A stretch of 64,000 nt of DNA from positions 380,359-444,358 of the forward strand of contig JABHDY010000003.1 of assembly GCA_018676855.1 (NCBI GenBank), given 5' to 3'. Under the pieces are notes generated by a model. The model was not told the origin of the DNA and searched no databases. It worked only from the letters and a program-made list of their open reading frames with translations. The translations under genes were made by a program, and so were the position numbers. This document shows, piece after piece, positions 8,781 through 17,348 of the stretch. Numbering within the stretch: position 1 is the stretch's first letter; each line of letters begins with the position of its first letter. The stretch comes from Candidatus Woesearchaeota archaeon. GTDB taxonomy: Archaea; Nanobdellota; Nanobdellia; Woesearchaeales; GW2011-AR9.

Positions 8781-9968
8781 ATGATTGAATCTATCCTTTC
8801 TTTTATTATTAAATATAAGATCATATTCTTATTTTACTTAGCAATAATTGTTATTTTATTTATTAAAAGAAAGAAAATTGAAACACAAGCAAAAATCATC
8901 ATTTTGTACCGTATGAAATGGGGCCTCAAATGGATGGACAAATATTCTAAAAAATTTAGAGAATGGATTATTTTGTTAGGATATATTGGTGTTGGTGCAG
9001 GATTTGTTGGTTTAGTATTTATTTCATACATCCTTATAAAAAATTTGTATGACCTTATTGTAAGTCCTACAGCTGTGTCCGGCGTTTCATTAGTTCTTCC
9101 AGGTATTAACGTACCAGGCCTTGGCGTTCTTCCATTTTGGTACTGGTTAATTGCTATTTTTATCATAGCTATTGTTCATGAGTTTTCACATGGTATTGTT
9201 GCTCGAGCGCATGATATTAAAGTGAAGAATACAGGAATTGTTTTTTTTGGTCCCATAATTGGTGCGTTTGTTGAACCGGATGAAAAGAATTTACAAAAAC
9301 GAGAAGATATTAAACAATATTCTGTCCTTGCAGCTGGATCATTTTCAAACATACTTCTTGCAATTGGTGCGTTTATCTTATTAATGGTAGTATTTACACC
9401 ATTACAAAATTCTATGGTAGAACCAGCAGGATTTACGTTTGACGCATATTTTGGAGAACCGTCACCGTTCGAACAAGCAGGTATTGTAACGGGAACTGTC
9501 ATAACGGGCATTAACGGCATTCCAACAATGGGTTTTGAAGAATTTAGTGATGAATTAATAACCCATAAACCGGGCGACACCATTACTGTTAATACTGCTG
9601 AAAAGGATTATACAGTAGCGTTAACAGAAAATCCTGACAACATTAAAAAACCGCTAATTGGCATCCAATCTATCAAAAACGATGTTGATGTTAAACCACG
9701 ATATGAAGCTGGTTTCTTAAGCACGGTTTATTATGGTATTGATTGGATAACAGGATTTTTACGATGGTTATTCTTACTAAGTTTAGGAATTGGTTTGTTC
9801 AATTTGTTGCCTTTACCTATTGTTGACGGTGGACGAATGGCACAAGTATTTCTGCATAAGTTACGTGGTCAAGAGAAGGGTGAAAAGTCGTACAGAAAGA
9901 TTAGTATGTTCTTCTTGTTTATTTTATTATTGAACTTGTTCTTTCCATTAATTGTGAAGTTGTTTTAA
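8781..9968 (+). CDS. Site-2 protease family (M50) intramembrane metalloprotease
   Basis: A polytopic membrane protease of 395 aa. The zinc site HEFSH is at residues 133-137 within a hydrophobic helix, and the second metal motif appears as LLPLPIVDGG near residue 345. Between them is a PDZ-like domain (about 225-295, with the PFEQAGIVTGTVITGING core). Two extra N-terminal helices precede the core. Members cut membrane-bound substrates such as anti-sigma factors or signal peptides. Its end overlaps the convergent gene at 9965 by 4 bp. The target is unknown. Confidence 0.88.
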   Translation: MIESILSFIIKYKIIFLFYLAIIVILFIKRKKIETQAKIIILYRMKWGLKWMDKYSKKFREWIILLGYIGVGAGFVGLVFISYILIKNLYDLIVSPTAVSGVSLVLPGINVPGLGVLPFWYWLIAIFIIAIVHEFSHGIVARAHDIKVKNTGIVFFGPIIGAFVEPDEKNLQKREDIKQYSVLAAGSFSNILLAIGAFILLMVVFTPLQNSMVEPAGFTFDAYFGEPSPFEQAGIVTGTVITGINGIPTMGFEEFSDELITHKPGDTITVNTAEKDYTVALTENPDNIKKPLIGIQSIKNDVDVKPRYEAGFLSTVYYGIDWITGFLRWLFLLSLGIGLFNLLPLPIVDGGRMAQVFLHKLRGQEKGEKSYRKISMFFLFILLLNLFFPLIVKLF

Positions 9969-10690
9969 ACTTTCTTAAAATGTAACAACCTTGCAATGGT
10001 ATATTTCTTATCCAACATTAAAACGCCCGTAGGAACACGCAATTTCCATTTGCTAACAACATAATCTAAAACACTATTAAACACAACGTATGATCCTGCA
10101 ATACCCATTCCGAACAAGAAACGTTCGTATGCTACCACTGGAATTAAACCTACCCATTGGCCCGCAGTCATAGGAACTGTATAAATCCATAATACACTGC
10201 CAATAGCATGTGCTGTGAAGGTTGCACCAAAACTTTTGAAAAGTAATTGTCCTGGAACTTTTTTAGGTAATACTACTGCAAAGAATGGAATTAACCAATA
10301 TAATGTATACATCCATGCCTCTCCACCAATAGGATGAATAATAAATAAAAACATACAAACTAATGAGATTATAGCACTTACTGCTCTTTTCTTACTACTA
10401 AAATAATAAACCGCAAATAACATGGGTAATAATCGTAATACATTGATAATCGTAAATTCTTTTCCAACTATCAATAGATCAGCAAACTGTGAAAATAAGA
10501 CTGTAATTATTCCAAAGACGGGTCCAAGGAATGTTCCTGCAGTAGGACCAAAGAATTGAAAAAGTGTAAAGAACTGACTTTCAGCGCCAACAAGAGATGA
10601 AAAGTTAATGTTCTTTCCAATTAAAACAAGTGCAAAGAATAGGAGTAAGAATATGATTCGTTTTGGTGTAAAGATATTTTTTATGTTCAT
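9965..10690 (-). CDS. Polytopic membrane protein resembling an ECF transporter S-component
   Basis: A 241-aa protein with about six hydrophobic helices. The segment GPTAGTFLGPVFGIITVLFSQ, an acidic residue soon after (ADLLI), and a conserved RLLP recall substrate-binding S-components of ECF-type vitamin transporters or DUF6580-like proteins. It lies directly downstream of folC, which makes a folate-related cargo worth considering, but this is inference only. No ECF ATPases are adjacent. A TATA box at 10711-10720 gives it its own leaderless promoter, overlapping the folC stop codon. Tail-to-tail overlap with the site-2 protease gene. Confidence 0.55.
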   Translation of the reverse strand: MNIKNIFTPKRIIFLLLFFALVLIGKNINFSSLVGAESQFFTLFQFFGPTAGTFLGPVFGIITVLFSQFADLLIVGKEFTIINVLRLLPMLFAVYYFSSKKRAVSAIISLVCMFLFIIHPIGGEAWMYTLYWLIPFFAVVLPKKVPGQLLFKSFGATFTAHAIGSVLWIYTVPMTAGQWVGLIPVVAYERFLFGMGIAGSYVVFNSVLDYVVSKWKLRVPTGVLMLDKKYTIARLLHFKKV

Positions 10691-10710
10691 CTCTCAGATC
10701 AGAAGATTGT

Positions 10711-10720
10711 TTATTTAAAT
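10711..10720 (-). promoter_or_regulatory. TATA box for the S-component-like gene
   Basis: ATTTAAATAA on the minus strand, centred about 26 nt from the ATG at 10690 and overlapping the last codons of folC. Confidence 0.5.
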
Positions 10721-11970
10721 ACATTATGGAAAAGTGTCTTATGCGTCAGAACATCACCAACAAGATATAATGATCCGGCTATAACGATCATATCATCTTT
10801 CTTTACAAGAGAAATGGCTTTCTGAATTGCGTCTTGAACCTTAGGAAATTTTAGTACTTTATTTCCATATGGAATACAAAACTGTTCAATATCATCAACA
10901 GACGCAGGTTTGTGATTGCTTTCCGTTAGAATAATCGTATCTGCTAATGGTGCAAGAATGGAAACCATTTTTTCAATTTCTTTATCTTTTGAAAAGCCAA
11001 GTATCATGATCTTTTTCTGTGGTAATTTATGGAGAAACTGTGATAACTTTTCACAACATGAAACATTATGGGCACCATCAACAAGAACTAATGGGTTTGA
11101 TTGAATTATGTCTAAACGACCAGGCCACTGTGCTTCTTGTAATCCTTCTTTGAGCGCTTCATTAGAAACACGCAGCCCAACACTATCAAGAATTGAACAC
11201 GTTTCAATCGCAGTACACGCATTATTAATTTGGTGTTCTCCTAACAAATTTATTGTATAATTCTCATTCTTATATGAAAATGATTGTGATTCTAATGGAT
11301 CATTTGGAGAAGTAACATGCGGAATTGTAACAAGAGATAATGGAGAATTCTTTTCTGTACAAACACTTTCAATCACATCAATAACATTTGAATCATTCTT
11401 TCCAAGAACAACAGGAACGTTGCTTTTGATAATACCAGCTTTCTCTCCGGCAATCTTTTCGTTTGTTTCTCCCAAAATTCGTGTATGGTCCTTACTGATA
11501 CTTGTTATAACAGAAACTAAGGGGGTGATAACATTTGTAGCGTCTAACCTACCGCCAAGACCAACTTCAATACTAGCAATATCAACATTATTTTGAACAA
11601 AATGTTCAAACGCGACTGCTGTTGTAAATTCAAAGAATGTAGTTTCTGCATCGCCAAGTGTGTTTTTAATCTTAGCAACCAAAGTAGCCAACTCTTCATC
11701 AGTAATGTGTTTTCCATTAATTTGAATACGTTCATTGAAACTAACCAAATGTGGGCTTGTATATAACCCCACTTTGTACCCTGCTTTTTGAAAAATTGTT
11801 GCTAAAAATGAGCACACACTTCCTTTTCCGTTCGTTCCTGCAACATGAATTGATTTGAATTTGGTGTATGGTTTATCAATTTTATTCATAAGATCTTGGA
11901 CTCTTTCTAAACCTAGCTTACTACCAAATGAGTGTAGGCTATACAGGTATTCTAATGGATATAGTATCAT
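10711..11970 (-). CDS. folC: Folylpolyglutamate synthase / dihydrofolate synthase
   Basis: Mur-ligase family enzyme that adds glutamate to folates, and in some organisms to dihydropteroate. The ATP-binding loop GTNGKGS is at residues 45-51, followed by the folate-binding segment TSPHLVSFNERIQING and the GLGGRLDATN motif. The C-terminal domain contains the VLVDGAHN signature. At 419 aa it is full length. The ATG at 11970 fits a TATA box 26 nt upstream, so the mRNA is probably leaderless. With ThyX, DHFR and GlyA nearby it forms a folate and thymidylate neighbourhood. Confidence 0.93.
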   Translation of the reverse strand: MILYPLEYLYSLHSFGSKLGLERVQDLMNKIDKPYTKFKSIHVAGTNGKGSVCSFLATIFQKAGYKVGLYTSPHLVSFNERIQINGKHITDEELATLVAKIKNTLGDAETTFFEFTTAVAFEHFVQNNVDIASIEVGLGGRLDATNVITPLVSVITSISKDHTRILGETNEKIAGEKAGIIKSNVPVVLGKNDSNVIDVIESVCTEKNSPLSLVTIPHVTSPNDPLESQSFSYKNENYTINLLGEHQINNACTAIETCSILDSVGLRVSNEALKEGLQEAQWPGRLDIIQSNPLVLVDGAHNVSCCEKLSQFLHKLPQKKIMILGFSKDKEIEKMVSILAPLADTIILTESNHKPASVDDIEQFCIPYGNKVLKFPKVQDAIQKAISLVKKDDMIVIAGSLYLVGDVLTHKTLFHNVFK

Positions 11971-11990
11971 TAACAGTTCAGAACAGAAGT

Positions 11991-12001
11991 ACTTTAAAAA
12001 T
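11991..12001 (-). promoter_or_regulatory. TATA box for folC
   Basis: ATTTTTAAAGT on the minus strand, centred about 26 nt from the folC ATG at 11970. Confidence 0.5.
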
Positions 12002-12010
12002 GTTCAGAAC

Positions 12011-12733
12011 TTATCTTCCTGACTCATAAAATATTTCTGGATTTTCTACTCTTAGTTTAGCAATTGGTACTGTTCCATCATATTTGAATTGTAAATGAGG
12101 GAATTCTGTATACACAGCATTTTCTAGATCTACAAGAGCACCACCATCTCTAGGAAAACCAACAAGGGTTGGAAGAATTCCTACCAAACCCATCCCAACA
12201 TCGAATTCTTCAAGCATTTCAAACACTGGCTTAAATTCATCGGCCTGATCAGCAAAGTTATCACACGATAAATAAATTGCTCGAAATGGGAGCATTCTTG
12301 TTACCCGAATGTTTCGATCAAAAATAATAACAGATTTCTTTCCGAAACGGCTCGCAATTTGACTTTCTACCCCTATGCCATCCGAAGGAAGTAGTCGATG
12401 ACCTGTAAAGTATTCGCCAGCAATAACACGTGCAGCATCAAATGAATATACTTCTGGAGGAGGAGAAGATAAATCTAAATCTGGAGAATAATCTTTTGAT
12501 GAACCTGGATCGTATGCAGCAATTCCAACAGACCCTAACATTTTCATAAGAATTTGTTGTCTTTCTTTCAGCCATGGTTTTTGATCTTGAGGTACAGATG
12601 TTAATGATATTGGACAATATGCCGTTCCGACCTCTTCTCTAACATGAGATAAACAATCAAGAGCAAGAACACGTGTCATATGTTCAATCCTTTGTTCAGG
12701 ATCAAGTAAAACTGTTAAATTCCTCATTCCCAT
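12011..12733 (-). CDS. Uncharacterised protein, weakly deoxyribosyltransferase-like
   Basis: I do not recognise this protein with confidence. The track ORF begins at a TTG (12787) with a hydrophobic stretch; the ATG at 12733 (MGMRNLTVLLDPEQR) gives 240 soluble residues and is chosen with doubt. If the TTG is used, the protein has a membrane anchor. The middle, with GIGVESQIASRFGKKSVIIFDR, has the D/E-rich layout of nucleoside 2-deoxyribosyltransferase-like Rossmann folds, where such a glutamate is catalytic. It diverges from thyX, so a nucleotide role would suit the context, but this is inference. Confidence 0.45.
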   Translation of the reverse strand: MGMRNLTVLLDPEQRIEHMTRVLALDCLSHVREEVGTAYCPISLTSVPQDQKPWLKERQQILMKMLGSVGIAAYDPGSSKDYSPDLDLSSPPPEVYSFDAARVIAGEYFTGHRLLPSDGIGVESQIASRFGKKSVIIFDRNIRVTRMLPFRAIYLSCDNFADQADEFKPVFEMLEEFDVGMGLVGILPTLVGFPRDGGALVDLENAVYTEFPHLQFKYDGTVPIAKLRVENPEIFYESGR

Positions 12734-12807
12734 TATATAAAATCCAATATTAATAACTATTATTGTTATTAAAACTCCATAATCCAAGGAAAATTCTTGA
12801 GTACCAC

Positions 12808-12820
12808 AATATATTTAAAC
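12808..12820 (+). promoter_or_regulatory. TATA box for the thyX-folA-glyA operon
   Basis: AATATATTTAAAC lies about 25 nt before the ATG at 12838, supporting that start over the TTG 75 nt upstream in the ORF track. Confidence 0.55.
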
Positions 12821-12837
12821 CACTTTTATTCCTAGAT

Positions 12838-14556
12838 ATGTGGGTGGTTATAATCAAAGAAGCAGAATATCTTTCAAAAACGGGAACGTGTGCACAAACA
12901 CTTGAACAACGAGAATATACGGATGATGAAAGGGTTGTCCTTCTTCATTTCTTTACTAATATTGACAAGAACATTTATGCAGCAACAGATGCAATGCCAA
13001 ACTGTCTTTGGGCACTATTGGAGGGAGGGTATAGCAGGTCACAATTATCTATGAGAATGAGATTTCTTCAAATATTTGAAGAGATGGAACAAGAGTGTGA
13101 AAAAGGAATCTTATCAAAAGAAGATTTAGTAACAATTAAAGATATGGCTGAACAAATTCGTCAAAAGTCTGGTATTAATCTTTCGTTCTTTTTAGAAAAA
13201 GCTGAAAAGTTTATGCGTAAATGGGCAGTACAGTACGGCCATGATTCGCTTAAAGATTCTGACATTCTACGATTTGCAATTGAAAACGTTTCTCAAGCAA
13301 TCATCCCATTTATTGAAGAAGCAAGACTTGGGGCATACCAAGAGAAATCTACCAGATATGTAGAATTTTCGCGCGAACATTTAATCGTTCCTCCTGATCT
13401 CAAAAAATTTGAAAAGGAAATTAAAAAATGGAACGATTTTTTAATGACACAGTATGAAGAGTCAATGCCAATCGTGAATGCATTTATTCAAAAACGGTTA
13501 GATCCAAAATCTTTCAAATCTGAAGCGGCACTCAAAAGAACAGTTGACGCAAAAACGTTTGACGTTGTGAGATATTTCCTTCCTGCAACAATGTTAACCT
13601 CTCTGGGAGTTGTCTGGCCAACACGTGAAGCTGAGAGGCACATATCACGGTTAATGAGTTTTCCTCAAGAAGAAGTACAATCTGTTGGCAGATTATTATT
13701 AGAAGAAGGAATGAAAGTATCACCAGGATTGTTACGCCATGTTGCAATTAATGAGTATCACGTTTTGCAACAAGACGCCATTACAAAAATTCAAAAGAAA
13801 CTCAAACTAAAAAAAACGGAATGTAGTGCAGGAAGAAACAACGATGCAGTAAAACTTGTTTCCATATCATCACATATGGACGCACGAATTGCAGCATCAA
13901 TATTATTCAGGAACGATTCAGGAACAAATGAGTATAAAGAATATGTAAAATGTTGTATTGATGATCCTACGCTTGTTACAAAAACGTTTGACGCATTCAT
14001 ACAAAATCGTGGGAAGTTTGATTCATTTCCAATGGCATCAGAAACTGGCAATATGTTATTTGAAATTTGCGTAGATTTTGGTGCGTACAGGGATATTAAA
14101 AGACATCGACGAAATTTGTTTCTTCATGCACCCTTTACCGCATTACAGGGATATGAATTTCCTGAGTATGTTAACGAAGAGCCAGAGTTAATTGATGTGA
14201 AAAATAAAATGGCATTGTGTAATGAAAAAACTATTGCGTTACATACAAAAATTGTAAAGAAAAAGAAACATTGTAGCATGTACATTATTATGTTTGCACA
14301 TAAGCAACGAATGTTATGGCAAATGGATCCACGGCAGTTTGCGTACGTTGTTGAGTTAAGAACAACGCCAGCGGGACATCATTCTTATAGAACAATTTGT
14401 CAGCAAATGTTTAGGGTGGCAGAACCGCACATGCCAGAATTTTGTAAACATATTCGTGTTGATATGTCATCTGGAGAAGAGGGTAGAAAAAAACAAGAAG
14501 AAAAAACGGTTGAAAAGATTAAAGCTCTTGGTGGTAATGTTGAGAGAGTGTCATAA
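12838..14556 (+). CDS. thyX: Two-domain flavin-dependent thymidylate synthase ThyX
   Basis: ThyX methylates dUMP to dTMP with methylene-tetrahydrofolate, FAD and NADPH. Single-domain ThyX is about 220-250 aa; this protein is 572 aa and looks like a duplication. The N-half has GHDSL (134-138) and the S-x-R-Y element STRY (171-174), but the place expected for RHR reads EEARLG. The C-half has the flavin-binding RHR at 422-424 (DIKRHRRNLF) but no clear S-x-R-Y. Each half also ends with the helix typical of the nucleotide site (LMSFPQ region; ELRTTPAGHHSYR). A composite active site is therefore likely. The DHFR gene starts 2 nt after the stop. Confidence 0.85.
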   Translation: MWVVIIKEAEYLSKTGTCAQTLEQREYTDDERVVLLHFFTNIDKNIYAATDAMPNCLWALLEGGYSRSQLSMRMRFLQIFEEMEQECEKGILSKEDLVTIKDMAEQIRQKSGINLSFFLEKAEKFMRKWAVQYGHDSLKDSDILRFAIENVSQAIIPFIEEARLGAYQEKSTRYVEFSREHLIVPPDLKKFEKEIKKWNDFLMTQYEESMPIVNAFIQKRLDPKSFKSEAALKRTVDAKTFDVVRYFLPATMLTSLGVVWPTREAERHISRLMSFPQEEVQSVGRLLLEEGMKVSPGLLRHVAINEYHVLQQDAITKIQKKLKLKKTECSAGRNNDAVKLVSISSHMDARIAASILFRNDSGTNEYKEYVKCCIDDPTLVTKTFDAFIQNRGKFDSFPMASETGNMLFEICVDFGAYRDIKRHRRNLFLHAPFTALQGYEFPEYVNEEPELIDVKNKMALCNEKTIALHTKIVKKKKHCSMYIIMFAHKQRMLWQMDPRQFAYVVELRTTPAGHHSYRTICQQMFRVAEPHMPEFCKHIRVDMSSGEEGRKKQEEKTVEKIKALGGNVERVS

Positions 14557-14558
14557 AA

Positions 14559-15023
14559 ATGATTACTATTGTTGCTGCCATCTCTAAGAACAACGTTATT
14601 GGAAATAATGGGATGCTTCCATGGGACATCCCTGAAGAGTTTAATTTGTTTCTATCAATCATTGATGGTGGAACTATTATTGTTGGAAGAAAAACGTGGA
14701 ATTCGATTAAGAGCCCAGATTTTACACGAAAGAAGTATATCGTTGTTAGTAAAAGTTTGGATAAGATAGAAAATGTATCAATATGTAAGACTTTTAATGA
14801 AGCAATTACTCTAGCTCAATCGTTTAACAGAGACATTCATGTTTGTGGAGGAGTAGATATATACAAAGAAGCGTTCAAAGTTGCCGATACATTAATTATT
14901 TCTTATATAAAAAAGTCGTATGATGGAGACACATACTTTCCTAAATTTAATAAGGATGATTGGAAAATTGAAAAAACAAAAGAATATGATGAGTTTAACT
15001 TTGTAATATATAAAAAGAAATAA
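14559..15023 (+). CDS. folA: Dihydrofolate reductase
   Basis: Reduces dihydrofolate to tetrahydrofolate with NADPH. The 154-aa protein shows the usual N-terminus ITIVAAISKNNVIGNNG, the substrate loop LPWDIPEEF with the acidic residue, the NADPH motif GRKTWNSI and the C-terminal CGGVDIYKEA and DTYFP segments. It lies between thyX and glyA with gaps of 2 and 16 nt, so the three genes are one operon. ThyX does not release dihydrofolate, so DHFR here would serve folate salvage or synthesis rather than dTMP-linked recycling. Confidence 0.95.
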   Translation: MITIVAAISKNNVIGNNGMLPWDIPEEFNLFLSIIDGGTIIVGRKTWNSIKSPDFTRKKYIVVSKSLDKIENVSICKTFNEAITLAQSFNRDIHVCGGVDIYKEAFKVADTLIISYIKKSYDGDTYFPKFNKDDWKIEKTKEYDEFNFVIYKKK

Positions 15024-15039
15024 AAGGAAATAAACAAAA

Positions 15040-16386
15040 ATGACATTACACCATACAGATCCTGAAGTTCACACTATTATCGCACAAGAACAGCAACGGC
15101 AACAATTAAAATTATCATTAATTCCTTCAGAAAACTTTTTCTCAGCATCTGTACGTGAAGCTGTTGGTTCAGTCTTCATGCACAAGTATGCTGAAGGTAA
15201 TATTAAAAAACGGTATTATGAAGGAAATGTTTTTGTTGATAAATTAGAATCTTTAACGATCAGGAGAGCAAAGAAAGCGTTCAAACTTCCAGATGAGTGG
15301 AGTGTTAATGTTCAAGCACTTGCGGGAAGTAATGCGAACCTTGCTGTTTATTTGGCACTGTTAGACATTGGCGATACGATGATGGGCATGTTTCTTCCTG
15401 ACGGCGGACATTTATCCCACGGATGGAGTTATGAACCAAAAACTGTGCAGGATCCTCACAGTTACATTTATTTTGGTGGAAGTAGAAAAGTTAACATCAC
15501 ATCACGGATTTTTAAAACCATACAGTATAAAACATCTCCATTAACACAACAGTTTGATTATGATGAAGTTGAACAAATTGCCATGGAACATAAACCAAAA
15601 CTTATCATTACGGGTGGAACGGCATACCCTAGAGAAATTGATTATCATCGTATGAAATCCATTGCACAGAAAGTAGGCGCTTATTACATGGCAGATATTG
15701 CACATGAAGCTGGCCTTATTGCTGCAGGTGCAATGAAATCTCCTATAGGTATTGCGGACGTTGTTACCATGACAACTCATAAAACTCTTCGTTCTGGTAG
15801 AGGAGCGTTAATCTTTGCACATAACGATATTATAAAAAAAATTAATAGGGCAGTTCTTCCAGGGTTACAGGGTGGCCCTTTTAATCACAGTATTGCTGGT
15901 ATCTGTGTAGGTCTTGGCGAAGTATTAAAACCGGAATTTAAAGAGTATGCATTTCAAACTGTACGAAATGCACAATTTCTTGTAGAAGAATTGAAACGTT
16001 ACAATTTTACTATTGTTTCTGGAGGAACGGACAAACATTTAATATTGCTTAATTTAACAAACAAACCAATTTTGGGTAAAAAATTTGCACGGGCACTTGA
16101 TTATGCAGGTATCGTTGCAAACATGAACACTATGCCACAAGAAATTAGGTCACCGGCAGACCCATCTGCGCTTCGTATTGGAACACCATGGATTACCACA
16201 CGCGGAATGAAAGAACAAGAAATGGTACAGATTGCATCATGGATAAATCGTGTGATGGAAATATGTTCACCATGGAAAGAGTATGAATTTGATGAGTTTG
16301 AAAAAAGTGTTAAAGAAAGTGTTGAAATTCAAACGATTTCTGATGAAGTGAAAGAACTGTGTTTAAAGTTTCCGTTAAAGATATGA
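15040..16386 (+). CDS. glyA: Serine hydroxymethyltransferase
   Basis: PLP enzyme that converts serine and tetrahydrofolate to glycine and methylene-tetrahydrofolate, the donor used by ThyX. The cofactor lysine is K248 in TTHKTLRSGRG, and the substrate-binding SENFFS segment is at about residues 30-35. The active-site tyrosines in RYYEGN (58-63) are present. At 448 aa it is slightly longer than the bacterial enzyme and resembles the archaeal/organellar version. Last gene of the thyX-folA-glyA operon; it ends 3 bp from the convergent trxB. Confidence 0.95.
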   Translation: MTLHHTDPEVHTIIAQEQQRQQLKLSLIPSENFFSASVREAVGSVFMHKYAEGNIKKRYYEGNVFVDKLESLTIRRAKKAFKLPDEWSVNVQALAGSNANLAVYLALLDIGDTMMGMFLPDGGHLSHGWSYEPKTVQDPHSYIYFGGSRKVNITSRIFKTIQYKTSPLTQQFDYDEVEQIAMEHKPKLIITGGTAYPREIDYHRMKSIAQKVGAYYMADIAHEAGLIAAGAMKSPIGIADVVTMTTHKTLRSGRGALIFAHNDIIKKINRAVLPGLQGGPFNHSIAGICVGLGEVLKPEFKEYAFQTVRNAQFLVEELKRYNFTIVSGGTDKHLILLNLTNKPILGKKFARALDYAGIVANMNTMPQEIRSPADPSALRIGTPWITTRGMKEQEMVQIASWINRVMEICSPWKEYEFDEFEKSVKESVEIQTISDEVKELCLKFPLKI

Positions 16387-16389
16387 ATT

Positions 16390-17310
16390 TTATTCTTTCT
16401 CAGCCAAATACTTCTCTGCTTCCATACCTGCCATACAGCCAGAACCTGCTGCAGTAATTGCTTGTTTGAACCGCGTATCTTGAACATCGCCAGCCGCAAA
16501 GATGCCAGAAACAGACGTTTTCATTAATGTATCGGCTTTAACATATCCTAACTTATCCAAATCAACTTTTCCTGTTAGAAATTTGGTATTAGGAATATGA
16601 CCAATCGCTAAAAAGACACCGTCACATTTGAATTCTGTAATATCATTCGTCTTAACATTCTTCAGTTTAACTCCTGTAACAACTTTACCATCGCCAAGAA
16701 TTTCTTCAACAACCGAATCCCATATAACTTCAGTATTCTCATTTTTTTGAAATTTATCTTGCATAATTTTTGATGCCCTAAATTCATCACGCCTATGAAT
16801 CACAGTAACTTTAGTTGCAAATTTTGTTAAGAACAATGATTCTTCCATAGCAGAATCGCCACCGCCAACAACAATGATTTCTTTACCTTTGTAAAATGCA
16901 CCGTCGCACGTTGCACATGTACTCACTCCACGACCTTTATACTTTTCTTCTGATGGAATGCCTAACCATCGGGCAGATGCACCAGTTGCAATTATAATTG
17001 TTTTCGTTTGAATTTTATCTCCTCCCATTAAAGAGATTTCGAAACCGCCATCAATTGGATTAAAGTCTTCTGCAATGTCGGTTTTAAACTTTGCACCAAA
17101 CTTTTCAGCTTGTTTCTTTGAATTGGCAACAAGATCCTGACCATTAATACCATCAGGAAATCCTGGAAAGTTTTCGACTTCTGTAGTTAACATTAATTGA
17201 CCACCATCTTCCTGACCAGAAATAAGAAGTGGAGATAAATTTGCACGGGCTATATAAATTGCTGCTGTTAAACCAGCTATTCCAGTTCCTAAAATAATAA
17301 CATTTTCCAT
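16390..17310 (-). CDS. trxB: Thioredoxin reductase
   Basis: FAD-dependent disulfide reductase of 306 aa. The FAD site GTGIAGLTAAIY is at residues 8-19, the redox pair C132-A-T-C135 in CATCDGAFYKG, the NADPH site GGGDSAMEE in the centre and the C-terminal FAD motif GIFAAGDVQD. It transfers electrons to thioredoxin-type proteins. A TATA-like ATACATTAAGG lies about 27 nt upstream, next to the stop codon of the aminopeptidase gene. Convergent with glyA. Confidence 0.95.
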   Translation of the reverse strand: MENVIILGTGIAGLTAAIYIARANLSPLLISGQEDGGQLMLTTEVENFPGFPDGINGQDLVANSKKQAEKFGAKFKTDIAEDFNPIDGGFEISLMGGDKIQTKTIIIATGASARWLGIPSEEKYKGRGVSTCATCDGAFYKGKEIIVVGGGDSAMEESLFLTKFATKVTVIHRRDEFRASKIMQDKFQKNENTEVIWDSVVEEILGDGKVVTGVKLKNVKTNDITEFKCDGVFLAIGHIPNTKFLTGKVDLDKLGYVKADTLMKTSVSGIFAAGDVQDTRFKQAITAAGSGCMAGMEAEKYLAEKE

Positions 17311-17348
17311 TGTAGTATAATCCTCTCATAACCCCTTAATGTATTTTT

